The position numbers were made by a program, and so were the translations under genes. DNA of 6,572 nt from assembly GCA_015487835.1 (NCBI GenBank), contig WFOY01000252.1, forward strand, positions 1-6,572. Direction: 5' to 3'. A model generated the notes under the pieces. The model searched no databases, was not told the DNA's origin, and was given only the letters and a program-made list of their open reading frames with translations. Positions within the stretch are counted from its first letter, which is position 1, and each line of letters opens with the position of its first letter. Origin of the DNA: Aquificaceae bacterium (GTDB lineage Bacteria > Aquificota > Aquificia > Aquificales > Aquificaceae). Shown here piece after piece: positions 5,804-6,572 of the stretch.

Positions 5804-6572
5804 TACCTGTCCGTCTCTCCCACCACAGGATCTATGCTTGCGAGAACGGTTACCGCATCCGCTATAACCCTGTTCTTCATCAGATAGGGGTAGGCACAGA
5901 GGTTGTAGTAGGAGGGAGGTCTTATCTTCACCCTGTAAGGTTTGGTCCCTCCTGTGGACAGAACGTAAAAGCCCAGCTCTCCCCTTGGGTTTTCCCCTGA
6001 GGAGTAGATCTCACCCACGGGCACCTTGAGACCTATGCCGTCCAAGGTGAGCTTTATCTTCATGTCCTTTGGAACTTCAGCGAAGAAGGGGGCGTCCTTG
6101 GGCATCTTCTCAAGCTTTGCCACACACTGGTCTATGATCCTAACGCTTTGCCTCATCTCCTCAATACGGACCAGATACCTGTCGTAGCAGTCACCTATCT
6201 CACCGACAGGTACGTCGAACTCCACCTCTGGGTAAGCGTCGTAAGGTTCAAACTTCCTTATGTCGTAAGGGATCCCAGAACCCCTTATGACAGGTCCCGT
6301 AACGCCGTAGTAGTAGGCTTCCTCAGGGGTTAGGATTCCCACCTCCTTGTTCCTTCTCAGCCAGATCCTGTTTCTGGTCAGGATCCTCTCCCAGTCAGAG
6401 AGTTCTTTAGGGAACCTCTTTATGAAGGCCTTTATGACCTCGAGGGCACCCTCGGGTAGGTCCATCCTAACGCCGCCTATCCTCGGGTAGGAGATCGTAA
6501 GCCTGGCACCCGTTATACCCTCCAGTATGTCCATTATCTTCTCACGCTCCTTGAAGGCGTAGAGGAATATGG
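5803..6572 (-). CDS. nuoD: NADH-quinone oxidoreductase subunit D (49-kDa subunit), 5'-truncated by the window edge
   Basis: The visible part is 255 residues plus a TAG stop. The reading frame stays open to the window edge, so the first in-frame ATG (6532-6534) is internal and the true start lies outside. NuoD is the soluble 49-kDa subunit that, with NuoH and NuoB, builds the quinone-reduction site. Family signatures seen in order: a FLYAFKERE segment followed by GARLTISYPRIGGVR, then GVTGPVIRGSGIPYDIRK, DRYLVRIEEMRQS, PRGELGFYVLSTGG with KPYRVKIRPPSYYNL, and the C-terminal ASIDPVVGETDR. A typical NuoD is about 400 residues, so roughly the C-terminal 60% is shown. Some bacteria, reportedly including Aquifex, carry a fused NuoC/D; the window cannot tell. 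The segment around 6010-6063 departs from the usual family pattern (see findings). The nuoH ribosome site overlaps the stop codon. Confidence 0.97.
   Translation of the reverse strand, partial: IFLYAFKEREKIMDILEGITGARLTISYPRIGGVRMDLPEGALEVIKAFIKRFPKELSDWERILTRNRIWLRRNKEVGILTPEEAYYYGVTGPVIRGSGIPYDIRKFEPYDAYPEVEFDVPVGEIGDCYDRYLVRIEEMRQSVRIIDQCVAKLEKMPKDAPFFAEVPKDMKIKLTLDGIGLKVPVGEIYSSGENPRGELGFYVLSTGGTKPYRVKIRPPSYYNLCAYPYLMKNRVIADAVTVLASIDPVVGETDR

Noticed and set aside
6010..6063. Frameshift or sequencing error as the cause of the odd NuoD segment
   Set aside because: Other frames do not restore the usual MExLIxHFK pattern, and both flanks are in the same frame.
6532..6534. ATG as the start of nuoD
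   Set aside because: The frame continues upstream to the window edge with conserved NuoD residues (FLYAFKERE), so this Met is internal.
1..6572. Defence system, CRISPR array, insertion sequence, tRNA or riboswitch
   Set aside because: Essentially all bases are coding for complex I subunits. No direct-repeat array, transposase, terminal repeats or structured RNA was seen on either strand.

Overview
The window is one end-to-end stretch of a proton-pumping complex I (NADH:quinone oxidoreductase, nuo) operon. All genes lie on the minus strand. Reading in the direction of transcription, from high to low coordinates, the order is nuoD (5' end outside the window), nuoH, nuoI, nuoJ, nuoK, nuoL and nuoM (3' end outside the window). 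Gene junctions are a 39-bp spacer, a 9-bp spacer, two 1-nt gaps and overlaps of 7 and 20 nt. No promoter, terminator, RNA gene, mobile element or CRISPR array is visible, and there is no gene-free stretch longer than 39 bases. This is a core-metabolism operon, and I found no new kind of system in it.

The organism is most likely a thermophilic bacterium of the Aquificales/Aquificaceae (the Aquifex, Hydrogenobacter, Hydrogenivirga, Thermocrinis group). The evidence is heavy use of AGG/AGA for Arg and ATA for Ile, tightly packed genes, an elongated NuoI, and a nuoD to nuoH junction without nuoE, nuoF or nuoG between them. The assignment rests on family resemblance from memory, not on a database search, and the genus is not resolved.

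The products fit together as one enzyme. NuoD (49-kDa subunit) and NuoI (TYKY subunit with two 4Fe-4S clusters) form the part of the peripheral arm that carries electrons to quinone. NuoH forms the membrane part of the quinone site and the heel of the membrane arm. NuoJ and NuoK link it to the antiporter-like pumps NuoM and NuoL. The catalytic or proton-path Glu, Lys and His residues known in E. coli are all present in NuoH, NuoK, NuoL and NuoM.

The most interesting points are: (1) nuoL has codon usage clearly different from all six neighbours (16 TTA codons against 2 in the other genes combined), which suggests replacement by recombination or transfer; (2) NuoJ has Val where the conserved Gly of the transmembrane-helix-3 pi-bulge is expected; (3) NuoI carries an insertion of about 20 residues before its first cluster motif; (4) a segment of NuoD departs from the family pattern; (5) the NADH-dehydrogenase module genes are absent from their usual place.
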